Source: Proteobacteria bacterium ST_bin12
Lineage (GTDB): Bacteria; Pseudomonadota; Gammaproteobacteria; Burkholderiales; Methylophilaceae
Length of the DNA stretch: 64,000 nt
Assembly: GCA_002083635.1 (NCBI GenBank)
Contig: MSXP01000001.1
Coordinates: 1-64,000 of the forward strand
Direction: 5' to 3'
The notes beneath the pieces are model-generated. The model was not told the origin of the DNA. It saw only the letters and a list, made by a program, of their open reading frames with translations, and searched no databases. Position numbers and translations under genes: made by a program. Shown piece after piece: positions 26,257 through 34,300 of this stretch (its first letter is position 1; the number at the start of each line of letters is the position of its first letter).

Positions 26257-26302
26257 TAAAAAAACTTAACACTAAAAATTAGCTGAATTTTTAGTGTTAA
26301 GT
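26257..26302 (-). terminator. Converging-gene terminator made of the dispersed motif
   Basis: A perfect 17-bp inverted repeat (26264-26280 with 26286-26302) has a 5-base loop. The minus strand runs into a T-tract (26263-26257), so it terminates the DUF3579 gene, whose stop codon lies inside the stem. Its left arm matches the motif at 13593-13620. Confidence 0.82.
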
Positions 26303-26596
26303 TGGCGCTGCAATACTATTGCCGTCTGCATCCAAAATATTGAGCTGATTTTCATCTGCAAATTGCATTAACTGCGCAAAACCCTCTGGGCTGCTGTCTT
26401 TTAAGCGCATATCCACCGCTAAGCAACGCACACCGTTCATCACTTTTGGTTTTAAATAAGGCGAATAAACCAATTTTTTATCAGGCCCAAAGCTTGCATA
26501 AGTGCTACAGGTTCTATCGACCCAATCGCTTGGGCGAAATGGTTTGCCCGCACGCGTTAAGCCTTCAATAATAATTTCCACATTTTTCTTTGTCAT
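26297..26596 (-). CDS. DUF3579-type small protein
   Basis: A 99-residue soluble protein. The start VEIIIEGLTRAGKPFRPSDWVDR and the middle VYSPYLKPKVMNGVRCLAVD fit, from memory, the betaproteobacterial family DUF3579, whose function is unknown. There is no signal peptide, membrane helix or catalytic motif. It is the last gene of a yraN-dolP-DUF3579 run with a 19-base gap to dolP. Its stop codon lies inside the terminator stem. Confidence 0.75.
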   Translation of the reverse strand: MTKKNVEIIIEGLTRAGKPFRPSDWVDRTCSTYASFGPDKKLVYSPYLKPKVMNGVRCLAVDMRLKDSSPEGFAQLMQFADENQLNILDADGNSIAAPT

Positions 26597-26615
26597 TTAA
26601 TATCGCTTTGCCTGA

Positions 26616-27188
26616 TTACGGATTGATGTATTCAAATACTTTAACGACTTTGCTCACACCATCTGTGTTACGCGCAATTTCCACAGCAGCATCGCCCTCT
26701 GCTTGTGTGACAAGGCCTAGCAAATAAACCACGCTATTTTCTGTGACCACTTTAACGTAATTGGCTGGAAATTTATTTTCGGTCACAAATTTTGTTTTCA
26801 CTTTAGAGGTAATAAATGTGTCGTTACCACGTGAGCTAATCGTCGTTTTTGGTGCAATCACAATTTCATTTGTCACTGCGCGAATATTTTCAATTTCTTT
26901 TAATAAAGCTTCAGCTTTAGCTAAACGCTCTGCATCCGGCACTTCGCCTGTTAACAATACATTGCGGTTATAGCTAGTCACGTTCACATGCGCTTCTTCG
27001 CCTAAGTTGGTTTCCATTTTTTTAACCGCTTTTAGCTCGATATTTTCATCTTCCACATAAAAACCAGAAGTGCGTCTATCTGCCGCAACAGCACCGCCAG
27101 CGGCTGCACCGCCAACAACCACAGGCACGCAAGCGGCCAATTGGCTTAATAAAGTTGCTGCTAATACAAATTTTAAGATTAAGTTCAT
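26616..27188 (-). CDS. dolP: Dual BON-domain outer-membrane lipoprotein (DolP/YraP)
   Basis: A 190-residue lipoprotein with lipobox LAAC at residues 17-20, followed by a Gly/Ala stretch typical of the family. Two BON domains follow (about 55-115 and 130-190). DolP helps keep the outer membrane intact and supports amidase activation at the division site in enterobacteria. The ATG at 27188 has GGAG at the right distance; longer in-frame starts have no signal peptide at their head. It lies 46 bases after yraN. Confidence 0.88.
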   Translation of the reverse strand: MNLILKFVLAATLLSQLAACVPVVVGGAAAGGAVAADRRTSGFYVEDENIELKAVKKMETNLGEEAHVNVTSYNRNVLLTGEVPDAERLAKAEALLKEIENIRAVTNEIVIAPKTTISSRGNDTFITSKVKTKFVTENKFPANYVKVVTENSVVYLLGLVTQAEGDAAVEIARNTDGVSKVVKVFEYINP

Positions 27189-27234
27189 TGCTTGCTCCAA
27201 AAAAGACAGGTAATTTTTGCGCATCATACGCCCT

Positions 27235-27588
27235 TTATGCGTCAAATGCATTACGTACCCATTCAATCGATTTTTCGTCGACTGAACGCATTAAGATGGC
27301 ATCAAAGCGGCATGGCTGGTCGCCATGTAGTTGTAGGTAATGCTGTGCTGTTAAGATGAGCTTTTGCATTTTTTGCGGGGTAATGCTATTGCCAGCACTG
27401 CCAAACTGTGCATTTGTCCTTAGTCTCACCTCAACAAACACCAGTATTTTGGCGTCTTGCATAATCAAATCAATTTCACCAAAACGGCAGTGATAATTGC
27501 GTGTTAATAATTTAAGTCCATGATTGACCAAAAAAGTTTCAGCACATTTTTCTGCAGCTAATCCCAGATTGTCTTGATTTAATCTCAT
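27235..27588 (-). CDS. yraN: UPF0102 nuclease-fold protein YraN
   Basis: A 117-residue protein with the Holliday-junction-resolvase-like fold. The motif FGEIDLIMQDAKILVFVEVR contains the D-ExV(K/R) arrangement of PD-(D/E)XK nucleases. Activity has not been shown for most members. It is divergent from rsmI with 49 bases between starts and is followed by dolP. The diaA gene often found between them is absent here. Confidence 0.9.
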   Translation of the reverse strand: MRLNQDNLGLAAEKCAETFLVNHGLKLLTRNYHCRFGEIDLIMQDAKILVFVEVRLRTNAQFGSAGNSITPQKMQKLILTAQHYLQLHGDQPCRFDAILMRSVDEKSIEWVRNAFDA

Positions 27589-27637
27589 TAAGTTTATTTT
27601 TTAGATGATTAATAGCGCTTTGGCTTAAAATGGTGAA

Positions 27638-28498
27638 ATGAGCGATTTAAAAACCACAAGTACATTATATGTTGTCGCAACGCCAATCGGCAATTTAGGC
27701 GATATTACTTTGCGTGCGCTCGAAATACTCAAAGGTGTTGATTCAATCGCCGCAGAAGATACACGCCATACTTCGGGCTTATTGTCGCATTTTGGCCTCA
27801 GCAAAAAATTAATCGCGGTGCATGAGCATAACGAGCATCAATCTGCTGAAAAATTATTAGCGCAATTAAATGCAGGCGAAAACATCGCTTTGGTAACCGA
27901 TGCAGGCACGCCAGGCATTAGCGACCCAGGTGCGGTGGTGGTGGATTTTGTGCGCAAAGCAGGTATTAATGTGATGCCAATACCGGGTGTGAGTGCATTG
28001 ATTGCGGCATTATCCGCTTCAGGTATTGCGCAAAACGGCTTTTTATTCCATGGCTTTTTGCCAGCAAGTGGCGCAGCTAGACGAAAAACACTTGAAGCTT
28101 TAAAACCGCAAACGGTGACATTGGTATTTTATGAAGCGCCGCACCGTATTGTAGAAAGCGTAAATGATATGGCAAACGTATTGGGTGCAGAGCGCCGCGT
28201 TACTTTTGCTAGAGAGTTAACCAAAACTTTTGAGACAATTTACACTTGTCATTTGGCGGATGCAAAAGCTTGGTTAGAGGCGGATACGAATCAACAGCGC
28301 GGCGAATTTGTGCTTTTAGTTGAGGCTGCTGCAGTAAAAGAACCAGAAGAATTTTCGGATGAAACGGTTCGCGTATTAAAATTGCTACTAGCTGATTTGC
28401 CGCTTAAACAAGCTGTAAAGATAACCGCTGAAATCACGCAAGAAAAAAAGAACGATTTATATGAATTTGCACTGACTTTAAAAAACGCCAAAGATTAA
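27638..28498 (+). CDS. rsmI: 16S rRNA 2'-O-ribose C1402 methyltransferase
   Basis: A 286-residue tetrapyrrole-methylase-fold enzyme that methylates the ribose of C1402 in 16S rRNA. Motifs are VVATPIGNLGDITLRA near residue 13, AAEDTRHT, ALVTDAGTPGISDPG near residue 85, and PIPGVSALIAALSASG. The length equals that of the E. coli protein. It is divergent from yraN, as is common in proteobacteria, and 31 bases upstream of pyrC. Confidence 0.94.
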   Translation: MSDLKTTSTLYVVATPIGNLGDITLRALEILKGVDSIAAEDTRHTSGLLSHFGLSKKLIAVHEHNEHQSAEKLLAQLNAGENIALVTDAGTPGISDPGAVVVDFVRKAGINVMPIPGVSALIAALSASGIAQNGFLFHGFLPASGAARRKTLEALKPQTVTLVFYEAPHRIVESVNDMANVLGAERRVTFARELTKTFETIYTCHLADAKAWLEADTNQQRGEFVLLVEAAAVKEPEEFSDETVRVLKLLLADLPLKQAVKITAEITQEKKNDLYEFALTLKNAKD

Positions 28499-28529
28499 TT
28501 GAAAAACTGATTTTAAGATTAGATTAAAA

Positions 28530-29576
28530 ATGACTGATATAAAAATACTCAAGATTACCCGCCCAGACGACTGGCACTTGCATTTGAGAGATGGTGCCGC
28601 ACTAAAAGCAGTGCTGCCAGATACTGCCAAACAATTCGCGCGGGCGATTGTGATGCCAAATTTGCGGCCGCCTGTTACTACAACTGAATTAGCTATTGCT
28701 TACAGGCAACGTATTTTAGATGTGCTGCCAGCAGGTCTGAATTTTGAGCCGCTAATGACACTATATTTAACCGACAACACGACAGCAGAAGAAATTACTA
28801 TTGCCAAAGCCAGCGGAATCGTGCATGGCGTTAAACTTTACCCTGCGGGCGCTACCACTAATTCAGATTCTGGCGTGACCAATTTAGGGCATTGCGTTAA
28901 AGCGCTAGAAGCGATGGAAAAACTGGGTATGCCTTTATTGGCGCATGCCGAGGTAACCGATAGCGATGTAGATGTGTTTGACCGCGAAAAGGTGTTTATT
29001 GAGCGTAATATGGCGCCATTACTTAACACCTTTCCAGCACTGAAAATTGTGTTTGAGCATATTACCACTAAAGATGCAGCCGATTTTGTGACGCAAGCGC
29101 CTGGTAATGTTGCTGCCACGATTACGGCGCATCACTTATTGATGAACCGCAACGATATGTTCAAAGGTGGCATTCAACCGCATCACTACTGCCTGCCGAT
29201 TTTAAAACGGGAAGAGCATCGTTTGGCGTTGGTGAAAGCTGCAATTTCTGGCAATGCTAAGTTTTTCTTGGGCACCGATAGTGCGCCACATGCCAAGCAC
29301 ACCAAAGAAGCCGCCTGTGGTTGCGCGGGCATGTATACCGCGCATACAGCCATGGAGCTTTATGCGGAAGCATTTGAAAATGCGAGCGCGCTGGATAAGT
29401 TAGAAGGTTTTGCCAGTTTTTATGGCGCAGATTTTTATGGATTGCCGCGTAACGCTACGCAAATGACTTTGGTGAAAGAAACTTGGCAGGTCCCGCACAC
29501 CCTGCCGTTTGATAACGACGAACTAGTGCCTTTAAAAGCAGGGCAAATGTTAAGCTGGAGAGTGTTGCTAGACTAA
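28530..29576 (+). CDS. pyrC: Dihydroorotase (class II)
   Basis: A 348-residue zinc amidohydrolase of pyrimidine synthesis, the same length as E. coli PyrC. Metal ligands are visible in [10 protein letters not shown]. The carboxylated lysine is in [17 protein letters not shown], with His ligands in AHAEV and [16 protein letters not shown] carries the catalytic Asp. It converts carbamoyl-aspartate to dihydroorotate. Confidence 0.95.
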   Translation: MTDIKILKITRPDDWHLHLRDGAALKAVLPDTAKQFARAIVMPNLRPPVTTTELAIAYRQRILDVLPAGLNFEPLMTLYLTDNTTAEEITIAKASGIVHGVKLYPAGATTNSDSGVTNLGHCVKALEAMEKLGMPLLAHAEVTDSDVDVFDREKVFIERNMAPLLNTFPALKIVFEHITTKDAADFVTQAPGNVAATITAHHLLMNRNDMFKGGIQPHHYCLPILKREEHRLALVKAAISGNAKFFLGTDSAPHAKHTKEAACGCAGMYTAHTAMELYAEAFENASALDKLEGFASFYGADFYGLPRNATQMTLVKETWQVPHTLPFDNDELVPLKAGQMLSWRVLLD

Positions 29577-29605
29577 TCAGCATAATGTTTATTTGGTATT
29601 AGCGC

Positions 29606-30103
29606 ATGATACAAAAAATTATCAATTATGCCGTAGGGATTTTAATTTGTGCGTCGCTCACCTATTTTGCGATTCAACATATGGGCGCAAGCGCGGTGGT
29701 CGTGGTTGTGCTGTGGGGCGCTCTGCTTGCAAAACCAATATTGGGCTCATTGTTGTGGTTGTATCATGTTTGTGCAGATGCGCCGCTGAAACCTTTTCAG
29801 GGTCAGTATTATGCATTTAATCAGGTGCAAGTACGTGTAATTGAGCAAGACAATGCGCTTTGGGTTGTAGATGAAGATATATTGCCGATTATTGGCTTAA
29901 AAGTTAGCGAAACTGCCCGCAGAAACGCCACCGTTGACCAATATTGCTATATTAATAGCGAAAAATTATGGGTCTATTCAGAGTCTTATCTGCAAACATT
30001 ATTGCAAAAAAATCGGCATGCTGAATCGGTTAAGTTGCGCTTGTGGCTGCAACGTACAGTCTATACACCCTATCAAAACAAGCAAAAAATCCGTTTAAAA
30101 TAG
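29606..30103 (+). CDS. Unknown membrane protein
   Basis: A 165-residue protein I do not recognise. Two hydrophobic segments fill residues 5-55. The rest is soluble and contains AFNQVQVRVIEQDNALWVVDEDILPIIG-like beta strands and a basic C-terminus (NKQKIRLK). No catalytic motif is visible. It lies 29 bases after pyrC and ends 31 bases before RNase P RNA. It may be a small inner-membrane protein with a cytoplasmic sensor-like tail; this is a guess. Confidence 0.6.
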   Translation: MIQKIINYAVGILICASLTYFAIQHMGASAVVVVVLWGALLAKPILGSLLWLYHVCADAPLKPFQGQYYAFNQVQVRVIEQDNALWVVDEDILPIIGLKVSETARRNATVDQYCYINSEKLWVYSESYLQTLLQKNRHAESVKLRLWLQRTVYTPYQNKQKIRLK

Positions 30104-30122
30104 ATACATCGTGCAAGCGTGC

Positions 30123-30128
30123 TAAAAT
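30123..30128 (+). promoter_or_regulatory. Candidate -10 box of rnpB
   Basis: TAAAAT ends six bases before the predicted 5' end of RNase P RNA (30135), the right distance for a -10 box. No good -35 is seen 16-18 bases upstream. Confidence 0.4.
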
Positions 30129-30134
30129 GCATTT

Positions 30135-30482
30135 GAAGCTGGCCAGACAGTCGCTGCCTAACTTGATTAGGGGGAGGAAAGTCCGGGCTGCACAGAGCAA
30201 GATGACGGCTAACAGCCGTACGCTGAAAGTTTGGGGAACCAAGTATAAGGCGCGGAATAGGGCCACAGAGACGAGTAAACACTTTCGGGTGTGGATGTGA
30301 AACGCGGTAACCTCCATTTGCAGCAATATCAAATAGGCTGGCATTTTAACTTCGGTTGATAAGGCGTTGCTCGCGCTGCCAGCGGGTAGATAGCTTGAGC
30401 GTACTAGCAATGGTGCGCCTAGATGAATGACTGTTAACTTTAGCAATAAAGTCTACAAAACCCGGCTTATCGGCCAGCTTCA
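30135..30482 (+). ncRNA. rnpB: RNase P RNA (type A)
   Basis: The catalytic RNA of RNase P, about 348 nt, which trims tRNA 5' leaders. The universal GAGGAAAGTCCGGGCT block lies at 30174-30189, and the matching 3' block ACAAAACCCGGCTTATCGG lies near 30454-30472. The ends pair: GAAGCTGGCC at 30135 with GGCCAGCTTC at 30472-30481. Several open frames cross the gene but are not protein genes. The exact 3' end is set by the pairing and may differ by a few bases. Confidence 0.95.
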
Positions 30483-30646
30483 ACTTCTTTTTATTTTGCC
30501 TCTTGATTCAATTCAATCACATAATTCGTAACGCTTACATTTCACATTCACTTAATTTAGTATCTCATTGATTTTAATAACTATTATTTTATTGATGAAA
30601 ATGCGCTAAGTCTTTGTCTTATAAAGAAAAAATAGTCAAAAAGTGC

Positions 30647-30675
30647 TTGCAAAGTGTTTTTTTTTTATCTATAGT
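30647..30675 (+). promoter_or_regulatory. Sigma-70 promoter of the dcw cluster
   Basis: TTGCAA (30647-30652) and TATAGT (30670-30675) are separated by exactly 17 bases. The -10 box overlaps the first MraZ repeat, so MraZ binding should block the polymerase. Confidence 0.78.
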
Positions 30676-30707
30676 GCAATTTAGTGGTAAAAAGTGGGGT
30701 TTAGTGG
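30673..30707 (+). promoter_or_regulatory. MraZ operator: four AGTG repeats at 10-bp spacing
   Basis: AGTGC at 30673 and AGTGG at 30683, 30693 and 30703 recur every 10 bases, one helical turn. MraZ of other bacteria binds tandem short GTGG/TGGG-type repeats with the same 10-base period upstream of its own gene. The array covers the -10 box and the transcription start, which fits autorepression. Confidence 0.82.
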
Positions 30708-30803
30708 AGTTTTTCGGGTAAATTAGGTGTTAAGTATCCGCTCCAAAATCTCGACTTAAGCACTAAAAATCAATAAAAAATTTAAGGGCGGTTTATTTTA
30801 ATC

Positions 30804-31250
30804 ATGTTTCGCGGCGCAACACATTTAAGTATGGATGCTAAGTACAGGCTTGCAGTGCCTGCTAAGCATCGCGATGCTTTGTTGGCGCAGAGTGCAGGAA
30901 ATTTGATTTTAACCGCGCATCCACATCGCTGCTTATTGCTTTACCCACAGCCAGCTTGGGCGCCAATTGAGTCTAAAATCAACAGCTTATCTAGCTTCGA
31001 CCCTAAAGTGAGTGCTTATCAGCGCATGATGGTGGGACAGGCGGAAGATTTAACATTGGATAGCGCTGGCCGCTTGTTGGTGTCTTCTGTCTTGCGTGAT
31101 TTTGCAGGCTTGGACAAGGATGTGATGTTTGTAGGACAGGGCAGTCACTTTGAGTTATGGAATTTAGATGCCTGGAATAAGCAGTTAGAAATTTTAACTA
31201 GCGGCGACAGTTTTGAAATGCCAGCAGAATTAGAAGGTTTCTCACTATGA
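30804..31250 (+). CDS. mraZ: Transcriptional regulator MraZ
   Basis: A 148-residue DNA-binding protein with two AbrB-like swapped-hairpin domains. The first starts MFRGATHLSMDAKYRLAVP, and the second contains DLTLDSAGRLLVSSVLRDFAGL. It represses its own dcw promoter by binding the repeats at 30673-30707. It overlaps rsmH by 4 bases (ATGA). Confidence 0.95.
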   Translation: MFRGATHLSMDAKYRLAVPAKHRDALLAQSAGNLILTAHPHRCLLLYPQPAWAPIESKINSLSSFDPKVSAYQRMMVGQAEDLTLDSAGRLLVSSVLRDFAGLDKDVMFVGQGSHFELWNLDAWNKQLEILTSGDSFEMPAELEGFSL

Positions 31251-32266
31251 TGATGGGCGCGAAATCTGCGCCCAGCTTAGCCTCAGTGTCAGCATCGATT
31301 ATGACTTCAGCTTTAAATTCCACTACAAAGTCCTCATCGGCTGCACACATGACCGTTTTATTGAATGAAGCGGTTGATGCACTTAACCTCAAACCAAGTG
31401 GCATCTACGTTGACGGTACCTTTGGCCGCGGTGGTCATAGCCGATTAATCTTATCGCGCTTAGAAAAATCAGGTCGCTTATATGCGATTGACCGCGACTT
31501 GGCTGCATTCGCAGAAGGTCAATCCATTCAAGATGCACGTTTTCATATTTCACATCTGCATTTTTCCGAAATTAATCAGTTAGCAAGCAATCACAATCTC
31601 ACCAAAGTGGATGGTATTTTGCTGGATTTAGGCATTTCATCGCCTCAAATCGATGAAGGTGAGCGTGGTTTTAGTTTTAGATTTGATGCGCCGTTGGATA
31701 TGCGCATGGACCAAACACGTGGCAAAACAGCAGCAGAGCTGTTAACCACAATTTCAGAACAACAATTAGGGAAGGTGATAAAAGACTATGGTGAAGAACG
31801 GTTTGCTAAGCAGGTTGCAAGGGCGATTATTAAGGAGCGCACAGATGGGCGCGCCATCACCACTACAGGACAGCTTGCCAAGATCGTGGCAAGTGCAATC
31901 CCCAAGATCGAACCGTGGCAGAACCCTGCAACGCGCACCTTTCAAGCTCTACGGATTTACGTCAATTCGGAGCTTGAGGAGTTATCGCTGATTCTGCCAA
32001 AGTGCCTAGATTTGCTGGCTGATGGCGGACGTTTGGTGGTGATTAGCTTTCATTCGCTAGAAGACAGAATTGTGAAGCAATTTATTCAAGGAGAGCAAAA
32101 TCGGGATGATTTGCCTGCACGCTTTCCAGTAAAAGCGATTGATTTGCCACAGCCGCGATTGAGAGTTGTAGGCAAAGCAATTAAGCCAACTACCCTTGAG
32201 GTAAAACAAAACCCGCGTAGCAGAAGTGCAGTGATGCGGGTCGCTGAAAGAACAGCAGTAAGTTAA
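31247..32266 (+). CDS. rsmH: 16S rRNA N4-cytosine-1402 methyltransferase
   Basis: A 339-residue SAM-dependent enzyme that methylates N4 of C1402, the nucleotide whose ribose is methylated by RsmI encoded 3 kb upstream. Motifs are YVDGTFGRGGHS near residue 55, GILLDLGISSPQID, and VVISFHSLEDRIVKQF near residue 265. The start overlapping mraZ gives an N-terminal extension of about 34 Ser/Ala-rich residues before HMTVLLNEAVDAL, where the family usually begins. An internal ATG at TVLLNEAV is a possible alternative. Confidence 0.93.
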   Translation: MMMGAKSAPSLASVSASIMTSALNSTTKSSSAAHMTVLLNEAVDALNLKPSGIYVDGTFGRGGHSRLILSRLEKSGRLYAIDRDLAAFAEGQSIQDARFHISHLHFSEINQLASNHNLTKVDGILLDLGISSPQIDEGERGFSFRFDAPLDMRMDQTRGKTAAELLTTISEQQLGKVIKDYGEERFAKQVARAIIKERTDGRAITTTGQLAKIVASAIPKIEPWQNPATRTFQALRIYVNSELEELSLILPKCLDLLADGGRLVVISFHSLEDRIVKQFIQGEQNRDDLPARFPVKAIDLPQPRLRVVGKAIKPTTLEVKQNPRSRSAVMRVAERTAVS

Positions 32267-32270
32267 CACC

Positions 32271-32558
32271 ATGACGCGTTTAAATTTTATTCTATTTTTT
32301 GTGTTAATTACGGTGAGCCTAGGGGTGATTACGTCGCAGCACAAAGCGCGCAAGCTGTATTTTGAGCTAGAGCAGCAGCAAGACTTAACGCGCAAATATG
32401 ACACGGAGTATGGTCAATTGCAGCTTGAGCAAAGCACTTGGGCCATGCATTCACGTGTAGAAGAGCTAGCGGCAAAGAAATTACAAATGCAAGTACCAGA
32501 TGCGAAACGCATTCAAGTGATTGCGAAAGAAGAAGTCACTGTTGAGTTAATTCGGTGA
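32271..32558 (+). CDS. ftsL: Cell division protein FtsL
   Basis: A 95-residue bitopic protein of the FtsQLB complex. One membrane helix (about residues 4-21) is followed by a periplasmic coiled coil (about 25-70) and a short tail. It helps activate FtsWI septal synthesis. It lies in its standard place, 5 bases after rsmH and 15 before ftsI. Confidence 0.9.
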   Translation: MTRLNFILFFVLITVSLGVITSQHKARKLYFELEQQQDLTRKYDTEYGQLQLEQSTWAMHSRVEELAAKKLQMQVPDAKRIQVIAKEEVTVELIR

Positions 32559-32572
32559 TGAACAAATAAAAA

Positions 32573-34300
32573 ATGGCTTACAACTCTGTACAACATCATA
32601 TCGTAAAGCTGCCAGCCTGGCGGCGCAGGCTATTGCTGATTGGCATTCTGCTGGGCTTTGCAGGTTTGTTTGCGCGCGGCATTTATTTGCAAAGTTTACA
32701 CAAAGAATTTCTGCAACAAAAAGGCGATGCACGTTATAGCCGCACGCTTACTTTGCAAGCACATCGCGGCAAAATTACCGATAGAAATGGTGAATTATTA
32801 GCCATCAGTAGCCCTGTGGAATCGGTTTGGGCAAGCCCGCCTGACGTCAAAATTAATAAGACACAAAAACAAGCGCTGGGAAAATTGCTGGGTTTAAAAA
32901 GTAAAGATGTGGATAAAAAGTTCGCCAACTTACAGCGCGAATTTGTCTATTTAAAGCGCCGTGTTTCACCAAATTTGGCCGCACAAGTGATGAGTTTAAA
33001 TATCCCCGGTGTATTTTTACAACGCGAATACAAGCGCTTTTATCCTGCGGGTGATGTAACAGCGCATATTGTGGGCTTTACTGACATTAATGATGTTGGG
33101 CAAGAAGGCTTTGAGTTGGCGCAAAACAGCCATTTATCTGGCAAAGCAGGTAGCCGCAAGGTGATTAAAGATAGGCAGGGCCGAATTGTTGAAGATTTAG
33201 AAGACGTAAAAGTCCCGCAAGATGGCAAAGATTTAGTATTAAGTATTGATAGGCGTATTCAGTATTTAGCTTTTAGAGAGTTATCAAAAGCCGTTGAGCA
33301 CCACAAAGCTAAGGCAGGCGCGGCTGTAGTGCTTGATGCTAAAACAGGCGAAGTATTAGCCATGGTGAATCTGCCCACTTACAACCCCAATAATCCTGTG
33401 AATATTGTGGGCAAAACGCGTAATCGAGTGATTACCGATGTGTTTGAACCTGGCTCTACCTTAAAACCAATGACAGCAGCTGCGGCTATGGAATTTGGTG
33501 ATTTTAAACCAGATACCAAAATTCAAACCGCGCCGGGTTACATGACAATCGGCTCAGCGACCATTCATGATGCGCATCCGCATGGTGTGCTAACGGTGTC
33601 TGAGGTGATTCAAAAATCTTCAAACGTAGGCTCAGCCAAAATGGCATTAAGCCTAAAGCGTGAAGCGATGTGGAGTACGTTTAATCAATTTGGTTTTGGT
33701 TCGCGTGCCAATATCGGCTTTCCTGGCGAGGCGTCTGGTCGTTTAAGACCATATAAAACTTGGCGACCAATCGAACAGGCAACGATGTCTTATGGGCATG
33801 GTATCAGCTTAACTTTGCTGCAATTAGCACGCGCTTACACCGTGTTTGCCAATGAAGGCGAGCTTAAAAATATTTCACTGCTTAAGTTGAATGAATCCAC
33901 CGTTGGGCATCATGTGTTTTCGGCGCAAGTGGCGAATGATATGAAAGGCATGCTTGAGCTTGCTGTTTTACCGGGAGGAACAGCATTAAGAGCACAAGTA
34001 GCAGGCTACCGCGTGGGTGGTAAAACGGGCACTGCACACAAGCTGGGCAAGGCTGGCTACGAAAAAGATAAATATGTGGGTTCTTTTGTTGGCATGGCGC
34101 CAGCATCCAACCCGCGCTTGATTATGGCTGTGATGATTGATGAGCCAACCAATGGAGAGTATTACGGTGGCACCGTGGCAGCGCCTGTGTTTAGCGCGGT
34201 GATGGCAGATGCGCTGCGTATGCTGGCTGTGCCGCAAGATGCACCTAATAATAATGTGGTGATTCCGACTAACGATGATGATGCTAAGGAAGTGATATGA
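32573..34300 (+). CDS. ftsI: Septal peptidoglycan transpeptidase FtsI (PBP3)
   Basis: A 575-residue class B penicillin-binding protein that cross-links septal peptidoglycan. It has one N-terminal membrane helix (about 18-36) and a pedestal domain with RGKITDRNGELLA. The transpeptidase motifs are FEPGSTLKPMT (SxxK), KSSNVGSAK (SxN) and GGKTGTAHK (KTG). It overlaps murE by 4 bases. Confidence 0.96.
   Translation: MAYNSVQHHIVKLPAWRRRLLLIGILLGFAGLFARGIYLQSLHKEFLQQKGDARYSRTLTLQAHRGKITDRNGELLAISSPVESVWASPPDVKINKTQKQALGKLLGLKSKDVDKKFANLQREFVYLKRRVSPNLAAQVMSLNIPGVFLQREYKRFYPAGDVTAHIVGFTDINDVGQEGFELAQNSHLSGKAGSRKVIKDRQGRIVEDLEDVKVPQDGKDLVLSIDRRIQYLAFRELSKAVEHHKAKAGAAVVLDAKTGEVLAMVNLPTYNPNNPVNIVGKTRNRVITDVFEPGSTLKPMTAAAAMEFGDFKPDTKIQTAPGYMTIGSATIHDAHPHGVLTVSEVIQKSSNVGSAKMALSLKREAMWSTFNQFGFGSRANIGFPGEASGRLRPYKTWRPIEQATMSYGHGISLTLLQLARAYTVFANEGELKNISLLKLNESTVGHHVFSAQVANDMKGMLELAVLPGGTALRAQVAGYRVGGKTGTAHKLGKAGYEKDKYVGSFVGMAPASNPRLIMAVMIDEPTNGEYYGGTVAAPVFSAVMADALRMLAVPQDAPNNNVVIPTNDDDAKEVI

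Larger units (their letters stand above)
30483..30803 (+). other. Intergenic region between rnpB and mraZ
   Basis: A 321-base AT-rich stretch with no gene. It holds a T-rich tail after rnpB, the mraZ promoter, four MraZ boxes, and an untranslated leader of about 120 bases. A variant of the dispersed motif (ACTTAAGCACTAAAAAT at 30754-30770) lies in the leader. Confidence 0.75.

Noticed and set aside
30030..30446. Several open frames across 30.0-30.45 kb on both strands
   Set aside because: They overlap RNase P RNA, whose conserved blocks and paired ends explain the sequence.
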